Counted from the first letter of the stretch, positions 52,567 to 62,253 are shown. The stretch is 64,000 bases of DNA from Enterovibrio norvegicus_B (GCF_002876705.1 NZ_MDAG01000024.1:20022-84021), one strand, 5' to 3'. Numbers and translations are program-made. The notes: a model not told the origin generated them from the letters alone.

Positions 52567-54318
52567 TTAAGACAATGTCGCCTTGGCGATTTGTAGCTTG
52601 TTATAAGAGCCAAGCAGCTTTTGGTGGGCGTCAAATGCAGTGAGATCGGCATCTGGTGCGGTTAAACCAAAGAAGCGAATGTCACCTGAGATAGAATCCC
52701 AAACGGCATCCGTGGTTTCTTCACCGTATATAAAGCCAAATGCCTGACGGTATTCCGCAGGATCACGGACATCGTCTTGCGCAAGCTCTAGGCTCGCAAT
52801 GAGGCAGCGCATGAAGATGGCGCGCGGTTGGCTATAAATAGTGGCGTTGTAATCCAAGCTCCACACTGCGAAGTCTTGTGCAGATTCCAAATCGCCCATT
52901 GCCAGTGCCAGCAGACACTTCAGTTCACCAATGGTAAGGGATTTCCACGCAGTGTTTGCATCAGGGGCGATACCCATCAATTCACACACCATGTAGCTGT
53001 CATCGAAATCCGCCATTTCGAGCACATCAAACAAGAACTCGACAGACTCATCGCTGTATTCAGACGCGAGCAGCATCGACAAGGCATCACGTAGATCCGT
53101 ACCACGGTTGTTGTTACACAGCTGAATTTCTTCTGGTGGGTAAATTTCTGACCAGCCCGGTACGATCACGCGACAACAATTCACATCAAGGTGGGTGTAA
53201 TCGGCGATGTAAGCATCAGCATCTTCTGCATGCAGTTTGCCTAATAGCCAATCGCATTCTTCTTGTGACGTGCCTTCGAAGTTCCAATCTGCAAATTCAA
53301 TGTCAGCAGTGGCTTTGAACATGTCCCAAGAAACTGTGCCTGATGAGTCAATGAAGTGGGTTTCAAGGTTGTGGTGATCGGCCACATCTTCATCGTGGAA
53401 AGACGGTGCTTCGAACACATCGAGATCTTTTAGGCTGCGACCTTGAAGCAATTCCGTGACGGTACGCTCAAGTGCGACCTGAAAACGTGGGTGTGCGCCC
53501 CAAGAGGTAAAGCAGGTGCCGTTCGTTGGGTTAAACAACGCCACGCAAATGACAGGGTACTTACCGCCCAGTGACGCGTCATACGCAACAACCGGGAAAC
53601 CTTCGGCAATCAATGCATCAATGGATGCTTGAACCGATGGGTAACGTGCCATCACGTCTGCTGGGATTTCTGGCAAGCTAATGCGCTCTGCGATAATGCG
53701 GTTTTTGATCGCGCGCTCGAACACTTCAGACAGCGCTTGGCTGCGTGCTTCGGTTTGTGTGTTACCTGCTGACATGCCGTTTGACACATACAAGTTACCG
53801 ATAACGTTCATTGGCACATACACGGTGTGTTGGTCGCGTTGACGCTCAAAAGGCAGGGCACAAATGCCGCGTTCTTCGTTGCCCGATTGCAGGTCAATCA
53901 GCTCGCTTGCTGCAAGTGTATCTTCTGGATCATAGAATGCTGACATGGCGTCATCCAGCAAGCCTTCTGGCAAGCTGTCATCATCCGTCAGTGGAAACCA
54001 TTTCTCGTTCGGGTAATGCACAAACGGTGCGTTGGCAACGTCATCACCCATGTAGAAATCGGCGTAGAAATAGTTACAAGACAGACGCTCAAAATACTCA
54101 CCTAATGCAGAGGCTAATGCAGCTTTCTTGCTCGCACCTTTACCGTTGGTGAAGTTCATTGGCGCGTCTACATCGCGGATATGAACCGACCAAACATTGG
54201 GTACTGGGTTTAGCCAAGAAACAGGTTCAACGTGGAAGCCATGCGCGGTGAGTTTTTCTTCAAAGCGATTGATGGATTCTTCCAGTGCGGCATCTTTACC
54301 AGGGATATAGGTTTTCAT
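52567..54318 (-). CDS. ycaO: YcaO protein (ribosomal protein S12 methylthiotransferase accessory factor)
   Basis: 583 residues, E. coli YcaO is 586. It carries the YcaO ATP-binding elements (GKGASKKAALASALGEYFER, GMSAGNTQTEARSQALSEVFERAIKN with the ExxxR/K pattern) and the C-terminal TPR-like region. YcaO proteins activate amide backbones with ATP; this orthologue supports RimO in the beta-methylthiolation of ribosomal protein S12. As in E. coli it lies next to focA, here upstream in the same direction. Confidence 0.95.
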   Translation of the reverse strand: MKTYIPGKDAALEESINRFEEKLTAHGFHVEPVSWLNPVPNVWSVHIRDVDAPMNFTNGKGASKKAALASALGEYFERLSCNYFYADFYMGDDVANAPFVHYPNEKWFPLTDDDSLPEGLLDDAMSAFYDPEDTLAASELIDLQSGNEERGICALPFERQRDQHTVYVPMNVIGNLYVSNGMSAGNTQTEARSQALSEVFERAIKNRIIAERISLPEIPADVMARYPSVQASIDALIAEGFPVVAYDASLGGKYPVICVALFNPTNGTCFTSWGAHPRFQVALERTVTELLQGRSLKDLDVFEAPSFHDEDVADHHNLETHFIDSSGTVSWDMFKATADIEFADWNFEGTSQEECDWLLGKLHAEDADAYIADYTHLDVNCCRVIVPGWSEIYPPEEIQLCNNNRGTDLRDALSMLLASEYSDESVEFLFDVLEMADFDDSYMVCELMGIAPDANTAWKSLTIGELKCLLALAMGDLESAQDFAVWSLDYNATIYSQPRAIFMRCLIASLELAQDDVRDPAEYRQAFGFIYGEETTDAVWDSISGDIRFFGLTAPDADLTAFDAHQKLLGSYNKLQIAKATLS

Positions 54319-54608
54319 GGGAGTCTCAGTCTCATAAGGGGATGGCGAGTATAGCCCGAATCAACGTGCTTCAGGAAAAATATCTTACGACACGCAACAC
54401 AGTTGTTAGCCTTGTGTGAAGGAAGAAAAGGAAGGACGGGCTTGGGGAATTCAAACAAAGGCATCACGCGGAATTGTTCACTTTTACGCCTATTTTTCTC
54501 CTAAAAATGAGGATTGTTGCTTCCTTGCAAAAAATCGACGTTAAAACGCACGGATATTGACCAATCTGCGTTATAGTCGATTTATCAGATCGTTAACGGC
54601 TAAGGGAT

Positions 54609-55769
54609 ATGAAAGGGTTCGGTATTGCTATCCTCTTTATGAGTGCATCATTTTCGGTGGTTGCCAGCGATCCTGATTTAGCCCGTCATCTCACGCGTAT
54701 CGAACAATTGCTGTCGAATGAGCAATATAAAGACGCGTCCAATTTAGCCAAGGCGCTTGTTCCTGATAACGATGAGCAAAAAGCCCTGCATCAACGCCTT
54801 CTTGGGTTTATCTACCTGCAAGAAGGCGACCTCGACCGCGCGTCTCTCGCCTATACCAATGCCGTGAAGTACAGCAAGTTGCCACCAAGCCTTCGGCAAG
54901 ATGCCTTGGGTGCGTTAGTGTCGATTTCCATGAAGCGCAGCAGACCCGATGTCGCGGTGCGATATGGTCAGCTTTATCTTGAAGAATTCCCGCCGTTCCA
55001 GCCTGTAGAGCAGCTGTATACCCGTGCTTTGTTTGCGGAACAGTACTATGACCGTGCGCTGGAACAAGCCAACGCGGTGATTGCGCGTTATGCCGATGCC
55101 CCAGAGTTTATGTGGCAGATAAAGGCGTTGAGCGAAGAGCAGCTGTTTCAAGATCGCGCACTGATCAATACCACGCGAAATATTCAAGAACGTTACGGCA
55201 ATGATATTCGCTGGCAACGCAAGCAAGCTGGGGCGTATGCACGCTTGGGCCAATTGCGACAATCGCTGCGTTTGTATCAACAAGCCAAAGAACAAGGTAT
55301 GGCGCTGACGGGGCAAGATTATCTGGATATGGCGCATATTTCTGCGCAACTGGGTAAAGCATCACAAGCCGCGCAATGGCTATCAAAAGGCGTAACAGAA
55401 GATGGGGCGCTGAATGACAGAGAAACTCAAAAGCGCCAATTGCAGTACTTGATGCAGGCTTCCCAATGGGGAGATGCATGGGTGATTGCGGCGCAATTGA
55501 ACGAAGAGCCGGAATTGTCGCTGCTCAAAGCGCAGTGCCGTATTGCCTCTCAATTGCAGCAATGGCCAGATGCTGCGGATTTAGCGCAGCGTGCTATCGC
55601 CATGGGCGGCGAAGATGATCCTTTCTTGTGGGAGATTCTTGGTTACAGCGCAATGAAAATCAACCAGTTCGATGTCGCACGCAATGCGTATGAAACCCTC
55701 AAGCGCTTAGAGCCTGACGGTGATGCGGATGTGTGGCTGAAAACCCTAGAATTGTTGACCACAGAATAA
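54609..55769 (+). CDS. Periplasmic tetratricopeptide repeat protein
   Basis: 386 residues with a signal peptide (about 1-19, cleaved after VVAS) and at least eight TPR-type helical hairpins (LGFIYLQEGDLDRASLAYTNA, YARLGQLRQSLRLYQQAKEQ, LGYSAMKINQFDVARNAYET). No enzymatic domain is seen, so it probably works as a scaffold. No TonB or ExbB genes are adjacent. It is divergent from ycaO and convergent with the next gene, with a shared hairpin at the end. Confidence 0.85.
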   Translation: MKGFGIAILFMSASFSVVASDPDLARHLTRIEQLLSNEQYKDASNLAKALVPDNDEQKALHQRLLGFIYLQEGDLDRASLAYTNAVKYSKLPPSLRQDALGALVSISMKRSRPDVAVRYGQLYLEEFPPFQPVEQLYTRALFAEQYYDRALEQANAVIARYADAPEFMWQIKALSEEQLFQDRALINTTRNIQERYGNDIRWQRKQAGAYARLGQLRQSLRLYQQAKEQGMALTGQDYLDMAHISAQLGKASQAAQWLSKGVTEDGALNDRETQKRQLQYLMQASQWGDAWVIAAQLNEEPELSLLKAQCRIASQLQQWPDAADLAQRAIAMGGEDDPFLWEILGYSAMKINQFDVARNAYETLKRLEPDGDADVWLKTLELLTTE

Positions 55770-55794
55770 AGCGAGTATCTTCTTTACTCGCTTA
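55769..55794. terminator. Hairpin between convergent genes
   Basis: AAGCGAGTA and TACTCGCTT form a 9-bp stem that overlaps the stop codons of both convergent genes. The T-run is weak, so its role as a terminator is probable, not certain. Confidence 0.55.
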
Positions 55795-57436
55795 CTCGCG
55801 CTTCGGTCGGGTACAAATCCAGCAACTGAATCAAACGCATTCTCTCTGTCGGCCAAATGGCCGGCACGGCGGGTTTCCCTCTTTCTGTGTGCCATCCTCT
55901 ATAGCGCGTTGACGTGTATTCAACGGTTTCAAGTTTGTAGTAGAGCGGCACGGTGATTTGTTGTTCTGCAATGCGCAGGTGCAGTTTATTTATCACATCG
56001 CGCTGGGCACTGGGTGTTGTTTGAAGAAGGAAATCACTCAGCAAGTTATCGATCACTTCATCTTTATAAAAATGGTGCGCGTAACGCGGTGAACTTGGCG
56101 TTTGATAATCACTGTTGAAGGCTTCGTTCAAATAGAGAAAAGGTGTGTTGCCAGACGGATAGTTCGTAATGCTGATGTCGTAGTTCGCCAGCGCCATGTC
56201 TTCGATGTATTTCGGGTAAGGCAATTCTTTCACTGACACTTTTAAGCCCGCCGTGCTCATCATTTCGCTGATCACATTGGCGGCTGACGTGAAATCACTC
56301 CACCCCGATGGGGCGATGATCGACAGCTCAAGGGGTTTACCCGAGGGTAATTCGCGATAGCCGTCGCCATTCGTATCAGCCAGTCCCATTTCATCGAGTA
56401 AGCGCTGTGCAACCTTGGTGTGGTTGCGAATGTAGTAAAGGTGTTGTTCAGCGGCTGATGGGGCAATCCAGTCTTCAAACTTCGATTCCACACCACTGGC
56501 AAACATGGCTTTTTGGCCCTGACCAAAAACGGCAATATCAATGAGCAATTCGCGAGACAAGCACATGGACACGGCGCGACGAAAACGCACGTCATTAAAC
56601 ACGGCTTGGGTGTCGGGGTTTGCGTGTTTGAAGTTGAACAGCAAACTCACGATCGTTGAGGGCTGGTGGTAGTAATGATAATCACGGGAGTAAGAGGCGT
56701 AATTACGTTCAATGTCTGGAATGAACGCGCTTGCCCAATCAAACTCACCGCTGCTGAGGCGAGAGATCAATTCGTCGTTCGTTCTGACGGTGGGGTAGCG
56801 AATGCAATCGACCTTCAATGCATCTTGCTGCCAGTAATGGGGATTGCGGCATTGAACAATGTTATTGCTCGTAAAGGCTTTGATGGTGGTGAAAGGGCCT
56901 GTGCCAACAGGGTCTTGGTTTAGGTAACTTTCCTTGCCTTGGATGGTTTCCCATTTGTGCTTGGGCACAATGATGGCGTCTGCTAAACGTTCTGCGATTT
57001 GCGCGTTAGGCTGACTTAACGAGACGTACACCTCATTTTTACCACGTTTTTCGACACGTTCGACCCACTTACCCAGTGAATTGTAATCCAGTTCTGGTTG
57101 TTTATTCAGCAGAGACAAACTGTAGACGACATCATCGCTCGAGAATGGTGCACCATCAGACCAAGTGATCCCATCACGTAAATACAGGGTGATGCCTGTT
57201 AAATCAGGCGAGAGGACATAGCGTTCAGCCAAACGAAAATGGGGCGTGCCGTTGTCGAACACCATGAGGGGTTCATAGACAAAGTCATGAGTCGTCGCCA
57301 ACGTATCGCTGCGAAATGGGTTGTAGTTACGCACGAAACCATTTGAGAGCTCAGGGATGATTGTCAAAGTATTGGGCATTGCAGCGCTGATGGTAGGCAC
57401 CAGCACGAAACACAAGGTCAAAAAGCGCAGCAGCAT
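55784..57436 (-). CDS. Family 5 extracellular solute-binding protein (orphan)
   Basis: 550 residues with a signal peptide (about 1-18) and the family 5 (oligopeptide/chito-oligosaccharide type) fold: LTIIPELSNGFVRNYNPF at the mature N terminus, TLYLRDGITWSDGAPFSSDDV and DPVGTGPFTTIKAF. The sequence looks closer to chitin-oligosaccharide binding proteins of Vibrio than to OppA, but that is a weak call by eye. No permease or ATPase genes are adjacent, so partners must be elsewhere. Confidence 0.82.
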   Translation of the reverse strand: MLLRFLTLCFVLVPTISAAMPNTLTIIPELSNGFVRNYNPFRSDTLATTHDFVYEPLMVFDNGTPHFRLAERYVLSPDLTGITLYLRDGITWSDGAPFSSDDVVYSLSLLNKQPELDYNSLGKWVERVEKRGKNEVYVSLSQPNAQIAERLADAIIVPKHKWETIQGKESYLNQDPVGTGPFTTIKAFTSNNIVQCRNPHYWQQDALKVDCIRYPTVRTNDELISRLSSGEFDWASAFIPDIERNYASYSRDYHYYHQPSTIVSLLFNFKHANPDTQAVFNDVRFRRAVSMCLSRELLIDIAVFGQGQKAMFASGVESKFEDWIAPSAAEQHLYYIRNHTKVAQRLLDEMGLADTNGDGYRELPSGKPLELSIIAPSGWSDFTSAANVISEMMSTAGLKVSVKELPYPKYIEDMALANYDISITNYPSGNTPFLYLNEAFNSDYQTPSSPRYAHHFYKDEVIDNLLSDFLLQTTPSAQRDVINKLHLRIAEQQITVPLYYKLETVEYTSTRYRGWHTERGKPAVPAIWPTERMRLIQLLDLYPTEARVSE

Positions 57437-57573
57437 GAATCTCTCAGTATTGAATTTAAAGAGTATTTTTCACCGATTACACCCTACACTAACCCTAACT
57501 ATGCATCAATGATATCGACGCAGTGCACAAAAATGGCTCTGAGTATTTATGCGATTTATATGACTTAAATATT

Positions 57574-57596
57574 AATTTGTTGAAGGTTAACAAATT
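57574..57596. promoter_or_regulatory. Inverted repeat AATTTGTT/AACAAATT
   Basis: A perfect 8-bp dyad with a 7-base centre in the divergent promoter region. The regulator is unknown. Confidence 0.3.
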
Positions 57597-57655
57597 GTTG
57601 CTGATGGAAGTGATGGATGTTATTTTCAAATAAATGGGCTTCAGCAGTGGAATGT

Positions 57656-57681
57656 GTTGTAACACGCAAGAAAGTTACAAC
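57656..57681. promoter_or_regulatory. Inverted repeat GTTGTAAC/GTTACAAC
   Basis: A perfect 8-bp dyad separated by 10 bases, about 110 bases upstream of the transporter ATPase gene. It resembles an operator for a dimeric regulator but does not match the ArgR or TyrR box. Confidence 0.4.
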
Positions 57682-57789
57682 TTCATCAAGCTAGCGCTGA
57701 CTCTCAAAAGTGAATAGACAAAATAACAACAACACACAGCCGAATGTGTGCACATTGAACGTGCAAAAAGAATGACAGGAGTCAGGCGC

Positions 57790-58560
57790 ATGAGCGAAGC
57801 AGTAGCGCTGCAAATTAAAGACCTTCACAAAACATTTGGTCAACATGAAGTATTGAAAGGGATCTCTCTCGACGCTAACGGCGGCGATGTTATTTCTATT
57901 ATCGGCTCTTCCGGTTCAGGTAAGAGTACGTTTCTTCGCTGCATTAACCTCCTCGAAACACCTACCAGCGGTGAAATTTGGGTCAATGGTGAATTGATCG
58001 AAATGAAGCCAGGGCGTGGCGGCATTGCTGTGCCAGTGAGCGACAAGCAAGTGCAACGCATTCGCTCTCGTCTCGCGATGGTTTTCCAAGGGTTTAACCT
58101 TTGGTCTCACATGACGGTGATGGAAAACGTCATCGAAGCCCCTATCCATGTTCTCGGCGTACCGAAAGCAGAAGCCATTGAACGCGCAGAAGCGTATTTG
58201 CAGCGTGTTGGTTTGTACGAGCGCCGTGATTATTACCCCGGTCACCTTTCTGGTGGTCAACAGCAACGCGCTGCGATTGCACGTGCATTGGCGGTAGAGC
58301 CAGAAGCCTTGCTGTTTGATGAACCCACCTCTGCACTCGACCCTGAGTTGGTCGGTGAAGTACTGAACGTGATGAAGATCCTTGCAGAAGAAGGGCGCAC
58401 CATGTTGGTTGTGACACACGAAATGGCGTTTGCCCGTGATGTGTCTAACCATGTGATGTTCTTGCACCAAGGCCTTGTTGAAGAACAAGGGCACCCTGAA
58501 AAGCTATTCAGCAACCCTGAGTCAGAGCGTTTACAGCAGTTTATATCGTCAATTTACTAA
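57790..58560 (+). CDS. Basic amino acid ABC transporter ATP-binding protein
   Basis: 256 residues of the HisP/ArtP type. Walker A GSSGSGKST, signature LSGGQQQRAAIARAL, Walker B LLFDEPTSALDP and the H-loop VTHEM are intact. It heads the operon ATPase, binding protein, permease, permease, typical for arginine/lysine/ornithine or histidine uptake. ATG 57790 has AGGAG nine bases upstream and gives the family-length product; the frame is open for 14 codons further upstream. Confidence 0.93.
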   Translation: MSEAVALQIKDLHKTFGQHEVLKGISLDANGGDVISIIGSSGSGKSTFLRCINLLETPTSGEIWVNGELIEMKPGRGGIAVPVSDKQVQRIRSRLAMVFQGFNLWSHMTVMENVIEAPIHVLGVPKAEAIERAEAYLQRVGLYERRDYYPGHLSGGQQQRAAIARALAVEPEALLFDEPTSALDPELVGEVLNVMKILAEEGRTMLVVTHEMAFARDVSNHVMFLHQGLVEEQGHPEKLFSNPESERLQQFISSIY

Positions 58561-58674
58561 TTATCCGTTTGTGTTTGCTAATACTAATAGAGAGTAAATC
58601 AACACAAATGTGACAATACGGCGGATGGCGATGGAGTTTTGCCGTCCGTGTTAAGTACCTAAGGAGACATTAAG

Positions 58675-59439
58675 ATGAAAAAGTGGTTAGTTGCAGCTGC
58701 AGTAACAGCAGCACTTGGCGCGACAGCAGTTCAAGCTAAAGATTGGACAGATGTTCGCATCGCTGTTGACGTTCCTTACGAACCATTCGAATACAAAGCG
58801 CCAGATGGCACCTTGACGGGTTTTGAGGTGGATTTGGGTAACGCTGTGTGTGAAAACGCCAAGCTCAACTGTAGCTGGGTCGTTCAGGCATGGGATGGCA
58901 TCATTCCAGGTCTTAAAGCGCGTAAGTATGACGTTATTTTCTCTTCAATGTCGATCACCGAAGAGCGTGCGAAGCAAGTTGCTTTCACTAAGCCTTACTA
59001 CAACACGCCAAGCGGTTACTTCGCACCAAAAGTATCAAACCTAAACCCAAGTGATGTTGCATCACTGAAAGGTAAGCGTATTGGTGTTCAGCGCGGTACG
59101 ATCCAAGACAACCACGCAACGGATACCTTCGGTAAAGTGGCTGAGATCAAGCGTTACACAACCGGTGATGACTTGGTGCTGGATCTGCAAGGCGGTCGTC
59201 TTGACTTGGTTCTGATTGATTTCCCTGTGGGTGAAGCGGCGATTTTGGGTGCATCTGACGGTGCTAACTTCAAAACCGTTGGCGAGAACATCCAACTGGG
59301 TGGCGGTGTAGGTGCTGCAATGCGCAAGCGTGACAAAGACCTACTGGCTATCTTCAACAAGTCACTGGATGAAGTAAAAGCAAATGGCACGTACGAAGAG
59401 ATCATGAACAAGTACTTCAAGTACGACATCAAAATGTAA
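58675..59439 (+). CDS. Basic amino acid binding protein (ArtJ/HisJ type)
   Basis: 254 residues: a signal peptide (about 1-21, ending AVQAK) and a type II periplasmic binding fold (DVRIAVDVPYEPFEYKAPDG, GFEVDLGNAVC, VQAWDGIIPGLKARKYDVI, GVQRGTIQDNHATDTFG). Closest to arginine/lysine/ornithine binding proteins. The ribosome site is AAGGAGAC. The gene ends 92 bases before a terminator-like hairpin, which would lower permease expression relative to the binding protein. Confidence 0.92.
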   Translation: MKKWLVAAAVTAALGATAVQAKDWTDVRIAVDVPYEPFEYKAPDGTLTGFEVDLGNAVCENAKLNCSWVVQAWDGIIPGLKARKYDVIFSSMSITEERAKQVAFTKPYYNTPSGYFAPKVSNLNPSDVASLKGKRIGVQRGTIQDNHATDTFGKVAEIKRYTTGDDLVLDLQGGRLDLVLIDFPVGEAAILGASDGANFKTVGENIQLGGGVGAAMRKRDKDLLAIFNKSLDEVKANGTYEEIMNKYFKYDIKM

Positions 59440-59530
59440 TGACTCTCTAATGTGGGCGAAGGTTCAGCGAGAACGTTTGCCCACATGCTAAAGCAATACC
59501 CTGCATGTCAATGATATGCAGAATGTTCCA

Positions 59531-59555
59531 AAGGGAGCAGGACGTGCTCCCTTTT
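59531..59555 (+). terminator. Intra-operon hairpin after the amino acid binding protein
   Basis: GGGAGCA and TGCTCCC pair around GGACG and are followed by TTTT. It lies between the binding protein and the permease genes. Confidence 0.7.
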
Positions 59556-59599
59556 GACCGATTGGGTGTCTATCGGTTTTTTACGTGCAGGAGGAAAGG

Positions 59600-60301
59600 A
59601 TGTTAGATCTGCATGGTTACGGCCCTTCCATATTTATGGGCGCAATTCTGACCGTTGAGCTTGCGGTGCTTTCAGCAGTGATAGCATTGGCGCTTGGATT
59701 GGTCACGGCAATGGCGCGTCTCTCACAAAATCGCATAGCACGTGGCGCAGCAACGGTATATTCCACCGTGGTTCGCGGCGTGCCTGACTTGGTGCTGATG
59801 CTGCTGATCTTCTTCGGCGTTCAGATCATGCTCAACAACTTTTCTGATTGGCTTTATGACAGCTTTGAAATCGACGTCTTTTTTAACGTTGATGAATTCA
59901 CGGCAGGTGTGTCGACCATTGGTTTTATTTTCGGTGCGTACATGGCGGAAACCTTCCGCGGTGCATTCCTTGCGGTTGACCGTGGTCAGCTTGAAGCGGG
60001 CACTGCGTATGGCATGAGCAATTGGATGGTTTTTCGTCGCATCATGTTCCCTCAGATGATGCGCCATGCTTTACCCGGCATTGGTAACAACTGGCTCGTG
60101 TTAGTGAAAACCACGGCACTGGTTTCTGTGATTGGTCTGGCGGACATGACACGCCTTGCGAAAGAGGCGGCGGGCGCGGTGAATGAACCGTTTAAATTCT
60201 TCATCCCGGTTGCCATCGTGTATCTGTTGATCACCTCGGTGTCGGAACTCGGCCTTAAGCGTCTGGAACGTAAGTTCAGTGCTGGTGTGGTAAGAGGCTA
60301 A
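59600..60301 (+). CDS. Basic amino acid ABC transporter permease 1 (HisQ/ArtQ type)
   Basis: 233 residues with about five helices, ABC-2-like HisMQ family. VVRGVPDLVLMLLIFFGVQ and EAGTAYGMSNWMVFRRIMFP (the EAA loop that contacts the ATPase) are typical. ATG 59600 follows AGGAGGAAAGG; the frame also opens at GTG 59585. Next to it is the second permease, ten bases downstream, with which it forms a heterodimer. Confidence 0.93.
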   Translation: MLDLHGYGPSIFMGAILTVELAVLSAVIALALGLVTAMARLSQNRIARGAATVYSTVVRGVPDLVLMLLIFFGVQIMLNNFSDWLYDSFEIDVFFNVDEFTAGVSTIGFIFGAYMAETFRGAFLAVDRGQLEAGTAYGMSNWMVFRRIMFPQMMRHALPGIGNNWLVLVKTTALVSVIGLADMTRLAKEAAGAVNEPFKFFIPVAIVYLLITSVSELGLKRLERKFSAGVVRG

Positions 60302-60311
60302 GGAGAGCGGA

Positions 60312-61034
60312 ATGTTAGAATCACTGTATGCCTTTCTCGATCAGAACGAGATTTTCACCTCAACCACCATTGTTCACTATTGGAGTGGTTTGACGGTGAC
60401 TGTTCAATTGGTTGTGCTTTCCTTGTTTTTAGGCTTGATTTTATCTGTGCCTTTGGCGGTAGCAAGAACCTCTAAGAACCCGTGGATTAACCGCCCAGTG
60501 TGGGTTTACGTTTACATCTTCCGTGGCACTCCCTTGCTGCTCCAGCTGTATTTGATTTACTACGGCGTGGCGACCATCGAAGGCATTCAACAGTCCATGT
60601 TTTGGGCGGTGGTTGAAGATGCGTTTTACCCGTGTTTGCTTGCGTTTGTGCTTAATACCGCGGCTTACACCACGGAAATCCTACGTGGATCTATGATGGC
60701 GACGCCTCGCGGCGAAATTGAAGCAGGTATGGCCTATGGCATGTCACGCTTCACGATTTTGCGCCGTATCATCCTACCATCGTCTTTCCGTCGCGCACTG
60801 CCTGCGTACAGCAACGAAGTCATCTTCATGCTGCACGCCAGCTCAATAGCCTCGGTCGTTACCATTATCGACCTCACAGGCGCAGCACGAGACATCTACG
60901 CGCGTTTCTACGCCCCGTTTGATGCTTTCCTGTTTGTGGCTGCGATCTACTTGTGTCTGACGTTCACGATTGTGTATGGCTTTAAGCGTTTGGAGAAACG
61001 CTGGCATAGACATTTGAGGCCGTTGGAGTCGTAA
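60312..61034 (+). CDS. Basic amino acid ABC transporter permease 2 (HisM/ArtM type)
   Basis: 240 residues, with FRGTPLLLQLYLIYYGVA and the EAA loop EAGMAYGMSRFTILRRIILP. It follows permease 1 by ten bases with an AGGAGAG ribosome site. The operon ends here, before CCTAGG repeats and a terminator shared with xthA. Confidence 0.93.
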   Translation: MLESLYAFLDQNEIFTSTTIVHYWSGLTVTVQLVVLSLFLGLILSVPLAVARTSKNPWINRPVWVYVYIFRGTPLLLQLYLIYYGVATIEGIQQSMFWAVVEDAFYPCLLAFVLNTAAYTTEILRGSMMATPRGEIEAGMAYGMSRFTILRRIILPSSFRRALPAYSNEVIFMLHASSIASVVTIIDLTGAARDIYARFYAPFDAFLFVAAIYLCLTFTIVYGFKRLEKRWHRHLRPLES

Positions 61035-61200
61035 GAGCAGGTCCTAGGAATAGAAATAGGTCCTAGGTGCTAGGAAAAGCAGGTCCTAGGAAGAGCAAAA
61101 GCATAAAAAAAACCGCCTTGAATGGCGGTTTTTTATTTCTGACTTTTGAGGTTGAGGCTCTGCTCTTCCCTAGGATCTAGGACCTGCTCTTCCCAGGACC
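61035..61200. repeat. CCTAGG repeat cluster around a terminator
   Basis: GAGCAGGTCCTAGGAA or close variants occur four times on the left (61035-61097), and the inverted form CTAGGACCTGCTCTTCCC appears on the right (61155-61195). A related GAGCAGGT...CCTAGGAAAAGC segment is at 22724-22754. The repeats are non-coding. Confidence 0.7.
61104..61137. terminator. Bidirectional terminator between the transporter operon and xthA
   Basis: AACCGCC and GGCGGTT pair around TTGAAT with A and T runs on both sides. Confidence 0.85.
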
Positions 61201-61204
61201 TTCT

Positions 61205-62011
61205 TTATCTAAATTCCGCCCAAATCGGCGCGTGGTCTGATGGCTTTTCAATGCCGCGCAGTTCGTAATCAATGCCGGTATCAATGCACTTCGCCGCGAG
61301 AGGGGCGGTAGCCAGTACCACATCGATGCGCAGGCCGCGGTTGTCGTCAAAGCCGCGTGAGCGGTAGTCGAACCATGAGTACTTATCGTCTGCGTCTGGG
61401 AATTGCTGGCGGAAGGTGTCCACAAAGCCCCAATTCATCAAGGTCGCGAGCATTTCACGCTCTTCCGGTTGGAATGAACACTTACCGGTTTTCAGCCAGC
61501 GCTTGCGGTTGACGTCGCCGATACCGATATCAAGATCGATAGGGCTGATATTGATGTCGCCCATCACAATCACGTTTTCGTCATTGGTATGTGCGTTGTT
61601 AAGGTAGGTCATCAAATCTTTGTAGAACTTAATTTTGGCAGGGTACTTGGTCTCATGGGCAATGTTTTCGCCCTGCGGGAAGTAACCGTTTAGCACCGTC
61701 ACTTCACTGCCGTCATCTTGCTTGAAGGTTGCCATGATCATGCGGCGTTGTGCGTCTTCCTCGTCCGTTGGGAAGCCTTTTTGCACCTTGATAGGTTCTT
61801 GCTTACACAACATCGCTACACCGTAGTGGGCTTTTTGGCCGTGAAAATACACCTTGTAACCCATGGCTTCGACGTCTTCTAGCGGAAATGCTTCGTCGTG
61901 TACTTTGATTTCCTGCAAGCCAATCACATCCGGTTGGTGTTTTTCGATGAGGGCTTGAAGTTGATGAAGGCGGGCGCGTAGGCCATTGATATTAAATGAG
62001 ATGACTTTCAT
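61205..62011 (-). CDS. xthA: Exodeoxyribonuclease III
   Basis: XthA is an AP endonuclease and 3'-5' exonuclease in base excision repair. The 268-residue length equals that of E. coli. The endonuclease/exonuclease/phosphatase motifs are intact: FNINGLRARL, GLQEIKV, NGYFPQGEN, GDINISPIDLDIG, YRSRGFDDNRGLRIDVVLA and SDHAPI. ATG 62011 gives the family start MKVISFNINGLRAR; the frame extends 19 codons upstream without support. Confidence 0.97.
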   Translation of the reverse strand: MKVISFNINGLRARLHQLQALIEKHQPDVIGLQEIKVHDEAFPLEDVEAMGYKVYFHGQKAHYGVAMLCKQEPIKVQKGFPTDEEDAQRRMIMATFKQDDGSEVTVLNGYFPQGENIAHETKYPAKIKFYKDLMTYLNNAHTNDENVIVMGDINISPIDLDIGIGDVNRKRWLKTGKCSFQPEEREMLATLMNWGFVDTFRQQFPDADDKYSWFDYRSRGFDDNRGLRIDVVLATAPLAAKCIDTGIDYELRGIEKPSDHAPIWAEFR

Positions 62012-62253
62012 TCGCTTTTTCTTCTCTTTGTTTGTGAAATACGTCGAGCGATCCCCAGTGTACCGCATATAAACGCATTTGGGCTGAGAAAACAGTGAGT
62101 AAGACGAAGCTTCTGTGTCGACATAGAAGCAAAATCTCTTGGTTGCAACTATGCTGTAAGCAAAATCATGCGCTTAATAGAGATTGATTGGCAATCAACG
62201 CGTTACTCGCAAATTCTTTGTTGTGGTGTTTCACGACGTGAGGGAGGCAGTTA

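Larger units (their letters stand above)
57437..57789. other. Divergent promoter region upstream of the basic amino acid transporter
   Basis: About 350 bases between the orphan binding protein and the ABC operon. It contains two dyads (57574-57596 and 57656-57681) that could be operators. No gene is seen. Confidence 0.5.
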
